From: DATAAM01 sp036260075
GTDB taxonomy: Bacteria; Actinomycetota; Acidimicrobiia; Acidimicrobiales; JAHWLA01
Assembly: GCA_036260075.1 (NCBI GenBank)
Contig: DATAAM010000106.1
Location: 1 to 8,171, forward strand
Direction: 5' to 3'
Length of the DNA: 8,171 nucleotides
Part shown: piece after piece, positions 1 through 6,082 of the stretch
How positions within the stretch are numbered: the first letter of the stretch is position 1
Layout of the letters: each line of letters opens with the position of its first letter
Notes under the pieces: generated by a model
Database searches by the model: none
Seen by the model: only the letters and a program-made list of their open reading frames with translations
What the model was told of the DNA's origin: nothing
Translations under genes and position numbers: made by a program

Positions 1-444
1 TGGCGGGTCGGCTTCCTCGTGGGCAACGCCGACATCGTGCAGGCGCTCACCAAGCTGAAGAGCTACCTCGACTACGGCACCTTCCAACCCATCCAGATCG
101 CCGCCATCGTGGCCATGAACGAGGCCCCCGACTACCCCAAGTACGTCAACGAGATCTACCAGTCGCGGCGCGACGCGCTCTGCGACGGGCTGTCGCGCAT
201 CGGCTGGCACATCGACAAGCCCAAGGGCACGATGTTCGTCTGGGCGCCCATCCCCGAGCCCTACGTGGAGATGGGCTCACTCGAGTTCGCCAAGCTCCTG
301 GTGGCCGAGGGCAAGGTGGCCACCTCGCCGGGCATGGGCTTCGGTCCCGGGGGCGACGGGTTCGTGCGCTTCGCGCTCATCGAGAACGAGCAGCGCATCA
401 ACCAGGCCGTCCGCACCGTCAAGCGCGCGCTCACCAAGCTGTAG
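1..444 (+). CDS. alaC: Class I/II aminotransferase, C-terminal part (AlaC-like, 5' end outside window)
   Basis: PLP-dependent transaminase, probably glutamate-pyruvate (alanine) aminotransferase acting in the cytoplasm. Only the last 147 residues are present, read in frame from base 1. The visible part opens with WRVGF, which in this fold-type I family follows the PLP-binding lysine segment, so the lysine itself lies off the left edge. The stretch LKSYLDYGTFQPIQIAAI, the block MGSLEFAKLL and the end segment FVRFALIENEQRI match the AlaC/YfdZ branch closely. The Arg in FVRF (fragment residue 123) is the expected substrate carboxylate-binding arginine. The stop TAG abuts the GTG of the next gene with no gap, so the two are probably cotranscribed. 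LL-diaminopimelate aminotransferase is a related alternative, but the KSYLDYG signature favours AlaC. Confidence 0.88.
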   Translation, partial: WRVGFLVGNADIVQALTKLKSYLDYGTFQPIQIAAIVAMNEAPDYPKYVNEIYQSRRDALCDGLSRIGWHIDKPKGTMFVWAPIPEPYVEMGSLEFAKLLVAEGKVATSPGMGFGPGGDGFVRFALIENEQRINQAVRTVKRALTKL

Positions 445-1452
445 GTGCGGCTCTTCCTCGCCGCGCTCCTCCTCTCCTACGCGCCCGCCACCGAGCTGTG
501 CCGCTTCGCCGACCCCCGCATCGACGAGTCGAGCGGTGTGTCGGCCAGCTCGCGAACCGACGACTGGTTCTTCACGCACAACGACAGCGGTGACTCGGCC
601 CGCTTCTTCGCCGTCGACCGCACCGGGGCCACCCTCGCCGTGTTCGAGGTCGACGATGCCGATGCCGACGACTGGGAGGACATGGCCCGCGGTCGCAACG
701 AGGGCAGGCCCGTCCTCTTCCTCGGCGACATCGGCGACAACTTCCGACGACGCCAGTCGGTCGTCGTCTACGAGGTGCTGGAGCCGCGGCCGAAGGAGGG
801 CAACGCCGCGCTGAAGGTGCTCCGTCGTCACGAGCTGCGCTACGAGGACGGGCCTCACGACGCCGAGACGCTGTTGGTCCACCCGCGCGACGGCCGCATC
901 TGGGTCGTGACCAAGGAGCGCGACGGGGTGGCCGGTGTGTACTTCGCCGAGGCAGGCACGCTTCGCCGCCAAGGCGACGTTCGCCTCGACGCGCTGGTGC
1001 GACGGCCCGGCACCTACGCACGGGCCGTCACGTCCGGCGAGATCAGGGCCGACGGTCGCAAGGTCGTGCTGCGCACCCCGTTCGAGGCCTTCGAGTGGAC
1101 GATCGACAACGACGTGGCGGCCGCCTTCGCCGGCCCGCCGCTCCGCATCCCGCTGCCCTCCACGGAACAGGGCGAGGCGATCGCGTACACCCGCTACGGC
1201 GGCTCGCTCCTGTTGACGACGGAGGGGAGGGGAGCCCCGGTGCACCTCGTCGAGGGCACCGAGCTCGCCGACCCGAACCACCTCCAGCCCGCCGAGCCGC
1301 TGGAGCTGCCGCCGGACGAGCCGGGGCCGCCGGTGTGGCCCCGCGTCGTGGCGTTGGTCGTCAGCGTCGTGGGGGGCTTGTACGTCCGAGCCCGTCGAGG
1401 CAGAAGGCAACGGCGGCATCGGCCACCGCCTCGGCGTCCTCGGAGCGCCTGA
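445..1452 (+). CDS. Exported, C-terminally anchored propeller-like protein of unknown function
   Basis: 335 residues; I do not recognise a named gene. Residues 3-15 are hydrophobic and resemble a signal peptide. The body has regularly spaced Asp/Gly-rich motifs: ESSG (28-31), THNDSGD (44-50), DDWEDM (75-80), GDIGDN (94-99), PHDAE (137-141), WVVTK (153-157) and QGEAI (242-246). This resembles beta-propeller or phytase-esterase-like proteins of actinobacteria. A proline/acidic stretch (281-297) leads to a hydrophobic helix at about 298-313 and an Arg-rich tail, suggesting an outward-facing domain with the C-terminus inside. GTG follows the upstream TAG directly, so translation is probably coupled to the aminotransferase. 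I see no separate promoter or Shine-Dalgarno. The last 92 bp overlap the convergent tetR in antisense, so the basic tail may be shaped by the regulator's coding sequence. Enzymatic activity is not shown by the sequence. Confidence 0.72.
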   Translation: MRLFLAALLLSYAPATELCRFADPRIDESSGVSASSRTDDWFFTHNDSGDSARFFAVDRTGATLAVFEVDDADADDWEDMARGRNEGRPVLFLGDIGDNFRRRQSVVVYEVLEPRPKEGNAALKVLRRHELRYEDGPHDAETLLVHPRDGRIWVVTKERDGVAGVYFAEAGTLRRQGDVRLDALVRRPGTYARAVTSGEIRADGRKVVLRTPFEAFEWTIDNDVAAAFAGPPLRIPLPSTEQGEAIAYTRYGGSLLLTTEGRGAPVHLVEGTELADPNHLQPAEPLELPPDEPGPPVWPRVVALVVSVVGGLYVRARRGRRQRRHRPPPRRPRSA

Positions 1453-1963
1453 ACAGGAACTGGTGGGCCAGCTCGTTGGTGACGCCGAGGACGGCGTGGG
1501 CCAGCACCTCGGGGTCGGCATCGCGGATGCGGCCGCTCACGATGCCTTCCTTCACGTGGCGCACGACGTCGCCGACGGCGACCTCCTGGTTGCGCCGCAG
1601 GGCCGGGGTGAAGCGCTCCTCCGTGGCGGCGAAGCGGATGAGCGTGAAGTAGTGCCGGTGCTCGGCCAGCCAGTCGAGGGAGGCCCGGATGCCGAGCTCG
1701 AGGCGCCGCACGGGATCGGGCTCGTCGCCGATCGCGGCCTGCTGGCGCCGGCGGAGCGACTGCTGCGACTCCCGCAGGATCTCGGTGAAGAGCTCCTCCT
1801 TGGAGGAGAAGTACCAGTAGAACACGCCCTTGCCGACGCCCATCCCCTGCACGATCTCGGCCACCGACGTGGGGTGGTAGCCGTTCTCGGCGAAGCGGCG
1901 GGCCGCGTAGTCCATGAGCTGCCGACGCCGGTCGCGGCCGCGGGCGGTCAGCCTCCGGTTCAT
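1361..1963 (-). CDS. TetR/AcrR-family transcriptional regulator
   Basis: 200-residue repressor-type protein. An N-terminal three-helix DNA-binding domain has a classical TetR helix-turn-helix at residues 32-52 (TSVAEIVQGMGVGKGVFYWYF), followed by KEELF. The C-terminal all-helical part (about 70-195) would bind the ligand and dimerise; its effector cannot be read from the sequence. The ATG at 1963 is chosen because an in-frame upstream GTG (2041) overlaps the predicted -10 and would not be on the transcript. The ATG sits in the gene-proximal copy of a 68-bp tandem duplication and overlaps, as ATGA, the stop of a mini-ORF made by the other copy. A perfect palindrome overlapping its own -35 suggests autorepression. 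The divergent acyltransferase gene may be a co-target. The 3' end overlaps the convergent propeller-like gene by 92 bp. Confidence 0.93.
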   Translation of the reverse strand: MNRRLTARGRDRRRQLMDYAARRFAENGYHPTSVAEIVQGMGVGKGVFYWYFSSKEELFTEILRESQQSLRRRQQAAIGDEPDPVRRLELGIRASLDWLAEHRHYFTLIRFAATEERFTPALRRNQEVAVGDVVRHVKEGIVSGRIRDADPEVLAHAVLGVTNELAHQFLFRRSEDAEAVADAAVAFCLDGLGRTSPPRR

Positions 1964-2038
1964 CGGCGGGCCGCGTCGTCCATGAGCTGCCGACGCCGGG
2001 CGCGGCCGCGGGCGGTCAGCCTCCGGTTCATCGGCGGG
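1903..2038. repeat. Tandem direct repeat, two 68-bp units spanning the tetR start
   Basis: Unit 1 is 1903-1970 and unit 2 is 1971-2038, directly adjacent. They match at 66 of 68 positions: a/c at unit position 7 and t/g at position 30. Each unit holds an ATG on the minus strand (1963 and 2031). The high identity suggests a fairly recent duplication or ongoing sequence exchange between copies. Confidence 0.95.
1960..2031 (-). CDS. 23-codon leader mini-ORF duplicated from the tetR 5' end
   Basis: The promoter-proximal copy of the 68-bp duplication contains the tetR ATG again (2031) and its first codons. They read MNRRLTARGR, then ARRRQLMDDAARR, then TGA. The peptide differs from the real TetR N-terminus at residue 11 (A for D) and residue 19 (D for Y). 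Because 68 is not a multiple of three, the frame does not continue into tetR. It ends in a TGA that overlaps the tetR ATG as ATGA. The predicted tetR transcript would start only a few bases before this ATG, so the mini-ORF could be translated in leaderless fashion and pass ribosomes to tetR. Whether it is translated is inference; the short protein itself probably has no function. Confidence 0.45.
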   Translation of the reverse strand: MNRRLTARGRARRRQLMDDAARR

Positions 2039-2039
2039 C

Positions 2040-2068
2040 ACCGTAGGCGCACTTGACCGAGCGGTCAA
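2040..2068 (-). promoter_or_regulatory. tetR promoter
   Basis: Read on the minus strand: -35 TTGACC (2068-2063), a 17-bp spacer, and -10 TACGGT (2045-2040). The -10 ends 8 nt before the mini-ORF ATG at 2031, so the transcript would have almost no leader. The -35 lies inside the 16-bp palindrome, which suits autorepression by TetR. Confidence 0.6.
2053..2068. promoter_or_regulatory. Probable TetR operator, perfect 7-2-7 palindrome
   Basis: TTGACCG-AG-CGGTCAA is a perfect inverted repeat with 7-bp arms and a 2-bp centre. It lies in the 82-bp gap between divergent tetR and the acyltransferase gene. Spacing and size fit operators of the TetR family. It covers the tetR -35 and lies upstream of the acyltransferase -10. 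That it binds this particular TetR is inference from position. Confidence 0.65.
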
Positions 2069-2100
2069 CTGACGGAAAAGTCCCGGCAATCCCGGCCTAT

Positions 2101-2106
2101 TAGCCT
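2101..2106 (+). promoter_or_regulatory. -10 hexamer of the acyltransferase gene, leaderless layout
   Basis: TAGCCT fits the actinobacterial TAnnnT -10 pattern and ends 7 nt before the GTG at 2114. Transcription would begin at or next to the start codon. No clear -35 or Shine-Dalgarno is seen. An overlapping TATTAG at 2098-2103 is an alternative -10. Confidence 0.45.
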
Positions 2107-2113
2107 GTGCAGG

Positions 2114-2860
2114 GTGGCGTACTGGGTGCTCAAGGCGATCCTCACCCCGATCCTGCGGTTCCTCTACCGCGTTCGGGCCGAGGGGCTCGAGCACGTGCCC
2201 GGCTCCGGCCCCGTGATCCTGGCCTCGAACCATGTGTCCTTCTGCGACTCGATCTTCCTGCCGTTGGTGCTGCGGCGACGGGTCACGTTCGTGGCCAAGG
2301 CCGAGTACTTCGAGGACCCCAAGACGGCCTGGTTCTTCCGGGCTGTCGGCCAGATCCCGATCAAGCGGGAGGGCGGCTCCGCGTCGCAGCGGGCGTTGGC
2401 GTCGGCAGGCGAGGTGCTGCAAGCAGGCGGCCTGTTCGGCATCTATCCAGAGGGGACGCGCTCGCCCGACGGCCGCCTCTACAAGGGCCACACCGGCGTG
2501 GCCCGGCTGGCGTTGCAGCACCGCGTGCCCGTCGTGGCGGTGGCCATGATCGGCACCCGCGAGGCGCAGCCCATCGGGCAGGTGGTCCCCCGCTTCTTCA
2601 TGCCGATCACCGTGCGGTTCTCGAAGCCGATGACGTTCGAGCGGTACCACGACCGGGCCGACGACCCTCGGGTGCTGCGCGAGATCACCGACTCGATCAT
2701 GTTCGAGCTGCGCGAGCTGTCGGGCCAGGAGTACGCCAACCAGTACGCCAAGCGCAAGGACGTGTCCGAGGCGGCAGGCGGCGAGCCCGCGGTGCTGGTG
2801 GCGATCCCGTCGCCCAACGGCCCGCTGGTGGAGGAGCCCGCGGCGGCAGCCGCCGGTTGA
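2114..2860 (+). CDS. plsC: 1-acyl-sn-glycerol-3-phosphate acyltransferase family protein (PlsC-like)
   Basis: 248 residues, within the usual size of the family. It is expected to transfer an acyl group to lysophosphatidic acid to make phosphatidic acid at the inner face of the membrane. Acyltransferase block I is NHVSFCD (39-45), giving the catalytic H40-x4-D45 pair. FVAKAEYF (59-66) and GQIPIKREGG (79-88) match the following blocks, and YPEGTRSPDG (111-120) is the acyl-acceptor-binding motif. The N-terminal segment (about 1-18) is hydrophobic and may touch the membrane. The C-terminal 25 residues are Ala/Pro-rich and unlike the core. GTG at 2114 is preferred for its -10 spacing and because the family's N-terminal helix begins there. 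It is divergent from tetR across a probable operator. Exact acceptor specificity is not determined; some members acylate other lysolipids. Confidence 0.9.
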   Translation: MAYWVLKAILTPILRFLYRVRAEGLEHVPGSGPVILASNHVSFCDSIFLPLVLRRRVTFVAKAEYFEDPKTAWFFRAVGQIPIKREGGSASQRALASAGEVLQAGGLFGIYPEGTRSPDGRLYKGHTGVARLALQHRVPVVAVAMIGTREAQPIGQVVPRFFMPITVRFSKPMTFERYHDRADDPRVLREITDSIMFELRELSGQEYANQYAKRKDVSEAAGGEPAVLVAIPSPNGPLVEEPAAAAAG

Positions 2861-2893
2861 CGCGCCGGTAACACGGCCGACATCTCGCTTCCG

Positions 2894-2899
2894 TACCCT
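2894..2899 (+). promoter_or_regulatory. -10 hexamer of the ACT-domain gene, leaderless layout
   Basis: TACCCT (TAnnnT) ends 6 nt before the GTG at 2906. The alternative in-frame GTG at 2900 lies directly against the hexamer and would precede the expected transcription start. This supports 2906 as the start. No -35 consensus is evident. Confidence 0.5.
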
Positions 2900-2905
2900 G
2901 TGCCC

Positions 2906-3538
2906 GTGGCGACGTACGTGGTGCGCGTGTGGGTACCCGACCGGCCCGGTGCGCTGGGAGCGGTGGCCAGCCGGATCGGCGCCGTCCGGGGCGACCTCGT
3001 GGGCATCGACATCCTCGAACGGGGCGGCGGGCGGGCCATCGACGAGCTCGTCGTGCAGCTTCCCGAGGAGGGCCTCGTCCCGCTGCTGGTGAGCGAGATG
3101 GCGCAGGTCGACGGGGTCGACGTGGAGGACGTGCGGCCGCTGCGGGCCATGGTCGACGCCCGGCTCGACGCGCTGGAGACGGCGGCGCTGCTGGTGGAGC
3201 AGAAGTCGACCGTCGCCCTGCGGGCCACCCTGGCCGCCCACGCGTGCCACGACTTCGAGGCCGACTGGGCCGTGCTCGTGACCGGGGAGGAGGACCCCGA
3301 CGTGGTGGGCGACGCGCCGTCGGCCGCGTGGGTGCGGGCGTTCGTGGAGGGCAGCCGCAACTCTGCAGTCGTCGCCGCGGGCGACACCGGCCCCGACGAC
3401 GTGGCCTGGGCCGTGCTCGACGGCGTGGGCGCCTCGTTGGTGGTGGGGCGGCGGGGCAGGCCGTTCCGGTCCCGCGAGCGGCGCCAGCTCGCGGCGCTGG
3501 CCCGCATCGCCGACGCCCGCCTGGCCGAGCTCGACTGA
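2906..3538 (+). CDS. ACT-domain protein with GAF-like C-terminal region
   Basis: 210 residues from the GTG at 2906. Residues 1 to about 75 look like an ACT domain, the small-molecule (often amino acid) binding fold: a beta strand (TYVVRVWVPDRPGALG), a helix, then DLVGIDILERGGGRAIDEL. The DRPGALG loop is the usual ligand-contact turn. After a helical linker (about 80-105), the rest has strands and a closing segment, VVGRRGRPFRSRERRQLAAL, resembling the end of a GAF domain. No catalytic domain is attached, so it may be a stand-alone sensor; its partner is unknown. It sits 45 bp after the acyltransferase and 20 bp before the SIR2-like gene, each with its own -10-like hexamer. ACT assignment is confident, GAF is tentative. 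Confidence 0.78.
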   Translation: MATYVVRVWVPDRPGALGAVASRIGAVRGDLVGIDILERGGGRAIDELVVQLPEEGLVPLLVSEMAQVDGVDVEDVRPLRAMVDARLDALETAALLVEQKSTVALRATLAAHACHDFEADWAVLVTGEEDPDVVGDAPSAAWVRAFVEGSRNSAVVAAGDTGPDDVAWAVLDGVGASLVVGRRGRPFRSRERRQLAALARIADARLAELD

Positions 3539-3546
3539 CCGTCGGC

Positions 3547-3552
3547 CACAAT
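3547..3552 (+). promoter_or_regulatory. -10-like hexamer before the SIR2-like gene
   Basis: CACAAT ends 6 nt before the GTG at 3559, the same spacing as the other leaderless-type starts here. The first base departs from TAnnnT, so this is weaker. Read-through from the ACT gene, 20 bp upstream, is also possible. Confidence 0.35.
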
Positions 3553-3558
3553 GCAGTC

Positions 3559-4560
3559 GTGACGGCGGCACCGCTGTTCGTCGATGCAACGCTGGAAGCG
3601 TGGGAGGCGGTCCGTGACGACGGGCCGTGGCCCGCCCTGCTTCTCGGCAACGGGGCGAGCCGGGCCGTGTGGGCACCGTTCGCCTACGACTCGTTGTTCG
3701 AGTACGCCCGACTCTCGAGCGCCGACCGCGAGCTGTTCGACGTGCTCCACACCCGCAACTTCGAGCTCGTACTCGAGGGGCTTCGGTTCGCACGCCTGGT
3801 CTACGTGCAGGACGGTCTCGACGCCTCGCAGGTCGATCGTCGCTACGAGTCGGTGCAGCAGGCCCTTGCTCGTGCCGTCTGCGACACGCACGTGGCGCGC
3901 GGCGCCATTCCCGACAGCAGGTTGCAGGTCATCGGCGAAGCGTTGCTGTGCCACGAGGCCGTGTACCAGACGAGCTACGACCTGCTGACCTACTGGGCGC
4001 TGTTGACCGCCGCTCCAGGGGCGTTCGTCGACTACTTCTGGAACGAGCAGGGTGGACGGCTGGCGTTCGATCCCGCCAACGCCAAGCCACCACGGCGGAC
4101 GGCAGTCCTCTACCTCCATGGCGGCCTCCACCTCTACCGGCTCGCCGACGGGACCACCTGCAAGCGGCGATGGAGCCGCGGAGCCAACGTCCTCGACATG
4201 TTCGGAAAGGATCCCGCCGAGTCACCGGTCTTCGTCAGCGAGGGGACGAGCGCGGAGAAGCTGCGGGCGATCGACGCCTCGGTCTACCTGTCGTTCGTCA
4301 ACCGGCTCTTCCGGGAGGACAGCCGACCACTGGTGGTCTTCGGGCACAGCTTGGGCGAGCAGGACGCGCACATCGCCGCTGCCATCGGACGCCATGCCGA
4401 CCGGCGTGTCGCCATCTCCGTCATGCCCGACGACGAGGCCGCCGTCGTGAAGCGCAAGGCCGAACTTCTGCACCTGCTGCCGTCGTGCCGGCTCCGCTTC
4501 TTCGACGCGACGACCCATCCACTGGGCAAGGCCGAGCTCCAGCTCCATCCCTGGGCCTGA
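3559..4560 (+). CDS. SIR2-like protein, DUF4917 type
   Basis: 333 residues from GTG 3559; an earlier ATG at 3551 is out of frame and stops after three codons. The N-terminal Rossmann-type LLLGNGAS (27-34), then FAYDSLFEYA (41-50) and TRNFELVLEGL (65-75) match the DUF4917 layout. YQTSYDLLTYW (136-146) lies where SIR2 proteins have a TNYD-type motif; here the usual Asn is Ser139. YLHGGLHLY (185-193) has the expected SIR2 His187, followed by ESPVFVSEGTS (221-231), KLRAIDASVYL (234-244) and FGHSLGEQDAHI (261-272), the nucleotide-site Asp/His segment. SIR2 proteins bind NAD+, and several bacterial members are NAD-depleting anti-phage effectors. Whether this one hydrolyses NAD is uncertain because of N-to-S. 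No membrane segment or fused domain is seen. It converges on glpK across an inverted repeat. Confidence 0.8.
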   Translation: MTAAPLFVDATLEAWEAVRDDGPWPALLLGNGASRAVWAPFAYDSLFEYARLSSADRELFDVLHTRNFELVLEGLRFARLVYVQDGLDASQVDRRYESVQQALARAVCDTHVARGAIPDSRLQVIGEALLCHEAVYQTSYDLLTYWALLTAAPGAFVDYFWNEQGGRLAFDPANAKPPRRTAVLYLHGGLHLYRLADGTTCKRRWSRGANVLDMFGKDPAESPVFVSEGTSAEKLRAIDASVYLSFVNRLFREDSRPLVVFGHSLGEQDAHIAAAIGRHADRRVAISVMPDDEAAVVKRKAELLHLLPSCRLRFFDATTHPLGKAELQLHPWA

Positions 4561-4561
4561 G

Positions 4562-4616
4562 CCCGTTTTCTTCGCAGATCCGGCGCCAGAGACCCGTATT
4601 TGCGGAGAAAAACGGG
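4562..4616. terminator. Inverted repeat between convergent genes, possible bidirectional terminator
   Basis: The left arm 4562-4576 (cccgttttcttcgca) pairs with the right arm 4601-4616 (tgcggagaaaaacggg) with one mismatch and one bulged base. The loop is about 24 nt. It lies between the stop of the SIR2-like gene (4560) and the glpK stop (4622), where a two-way terminator is expected. T-runs lie inside the arms rather than after the stem, so it is not a textbook intrinsic terminator. An inner alternative stem acccgt/acgggt (4592-4597 with 4612-4617) is possible. Confidence 0.5.
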
Positions 4617-4621
4617 TTCGG

Positions 4622-6082
4622 TCAGGCGGTGGCCCAGGCGCGGGCGCGGTCGACGGCCCGGCGCCAGCCCGCGTGGCGTGAGTCGGCCCCCGCCTTCGAG
4701 GCCTTGGGGGTGAACTCGGCGTCGAGCGTCCAGTGGGAGGCGACCTCGTCGAGCGACGACCACACGCCCTCGGCCAACCCCGCCAGGTACGCCGCGCCCA
4801 GCGCCGTGGTCTCCTGCACGCGCGGCCGGGCCACGGGCGCCTGGAGCTGGTCGGCTTGGAGCTGCAGCAGCAGGTCGTTCACCGACGCCCCGCCGTCGGC
4901 TCGGAGCGTGGCGATCTCGTGTCCGGACGCCGCTGTCATCGCCTCCACCACGTCGCGGGTCTGGAACGTCATGGCGTCCAGCGCCGCCCGTGCCAGGTGG
5001 GCACGGCCCGTGCCTCGCGTGAGCCCGACCACCGCGCCCCGGGCGTAGGGGTCCCACCACGGGCTGCCCAGCCCGGTGAACGCCGGCACGAGGTACACGC
5101 CCTCGGCGTCGGGGGTGGACGCGGCCAGCGACTCGACCTCGCCCGCGCCCTCGATGATCCCGAGGCCGTCGCGCAGCCACTGCACGGCGGCCCCGGTGAC
5201 GAACACCGCGCCTTCGAGGGCGTACGCCACCGTGCCGTCGGCCAACGTCCAGGCCACGGTGGTGAGCAGCCCCTCCGACGGCGACGGGCACTCGGCGCCC
5301 ACGTTCATCAACACGAAGCTGCCGGTGCCGTAGGTGTTCTTCGTCATGCCCGGGGCGAAGCAGGCCTGCCCGAACAAGGCCGCCTGCTGGTCGCCCGCGA
5401 TGCCCGCCACCGGGATGCCGTCGGCCGTGGTGCCCACCCGGGCGCACGACGGGACCAACTCCGGGAGGCAGGTGCGGGGCACGTCGAAGAGCGCCAAGAG
5501 CTCGTCGGACCACTGCCGCGTACGGATGTCGAACAGCAGGGTGCGACTGGCGTTGGAGGGATCGGTGACGTGGGCGGTGCCGCCGGTGAGGTGGTGGACC
5601 ACCCACGAGTCGACCGTGCCGAAGGCGGTGTCGGGCCCGGGCTCGACGCCGCCTTCGGAGAACAGCCAGGCCAGCTTGGTGGCGGAGAAGTAGGGGTCGA
5701 GCACCAGGCCGGTGGCCTCTCGCACCAGCGGGAGGTGCCCGGCCTCCTCCAGCGCGTCGCAGCGGGCGGCGGTACGGCGGTCCTGCCACACGACGGCGCG
5801 GTGGAGCGGGCGGCCCGTGCGGCGGTCCCACACCACGACGGTCTCGCGCTGGTTGGTGACGCCGATGGCGGCGATCGGCTGCTCGAGGCGGGACCGCAGC
5901 TCGGCCAGCGTCTCGTCCACTGCGGCGGCGATGTCGTCGGGGTCGTGCTCCACCCAGCCGGGCCGGGGAAAGTGCTGCGGGAACTCGCGGTACGACCAGC
6001 CGACCGGCGTACCGTGCTCGTCGACGGCGAAGGCACGCACGCCGGTGGTGCCCGCGTCGACGGCCACGACGACCGCCGTCAC
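4622..6082 (-). CDS. glpK: Glycerol kinase
   Basis: 486 residues, close to the usual 495-505 of GlpK. It phosphorylates glycerol with ATP to sn-glycerol 3-phosphate in the cytoplasm. FGGY-family motifs are present in order: VDAGTTGVR at the N-terminal phosphate loop (the second residue is often Gln, here Ala10), GVTNQRET, VVWQDRRT, TGLVLDPYFSATKL, AGDQQAALFGQ, NTYGTGSFVLMN, VPAFTGLGSPWWDPYARG, and LRADGGASVNDLLLQ with QETTALGAAYLAG near the C-terminus. The DPYFSATK segment and the GDQQAALFGQ block are specific to glycerol kinases rather than other sugar kinases. Its GTG start (6082) overlaps the cupredoxin stop as GTGA, so the pair is probably translated in a coupled way. I see no glycerol facilitator or glycerol-3-phosphate dehydrogenase gene next to it. 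A CRP/GlxR-like site upstream of the cupredoxin could give carbon-source control. Confidence 0.95.
   Translation of the reverse strand: MTAVVVAVDAGTTGVRAFAVDEHGTPVGWSYREFPQHFPRPGWVEHDPDDIAAAVDETLAELRSRLEQPIAAIGVTNQRETVVVWDRRTGRPLHRAVVWQDRRTAARCDALEEAGHLPLVREATGLVLDPYFSATKLAWLFSEGGVEPGPDTAFGTVDSWVVHHLTGGTAHVTDPSNASRTLLFDIRTRQWSDELLALFDVPRTCLPELVPSCARVGTTADGIPVAGIAGDQQAALFGQACFAPGMTKNTYGTGSFVLMNVGAECPSPSEGLLTTVAWTLADGTVAYALEGAVFVTGAAVQWLRDGLGIIEGAGEVESLAASTPDAEGVYLVPAFTGLGSPWWDPYARGAVVGLTRGTGRAHLARAALDAMTFQTRDVVEAMTAASGHEIATLRADGGASVNDLLLQLQADQLQAPVARPRVQETTALGAAYLAGLAEGVWSSLDEVASHWTLDAEFTPKASKAGADSRHAGWRRAVDRARAWATA

Noticed and set aside
3551..3562. ATG at 3551 as the start of the SIR2-like gene
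   Set aside because: It reads ATG CAG TCG TGA and stops at once, out of frame with the gene; GTG 3559 fits.
1964..3793. Very long open frame on the minus strand extending tetR upstream across the acyltransferase and ACT genes
   Set aside because: High-GC shadow. Only the part from 1963 down shows a family fold; the upstream translation is Arg/His/Pro-rich low complexity, and the + strand holds convincing genes there.
2479..4131. 550-codon minus-strand open frame across the ACT and SIR2-like genes
   Set aside because: Low-complexity Ser/Arg/Pro composition typical of antisense frames in G+C-rich DNA; no domain recognised.
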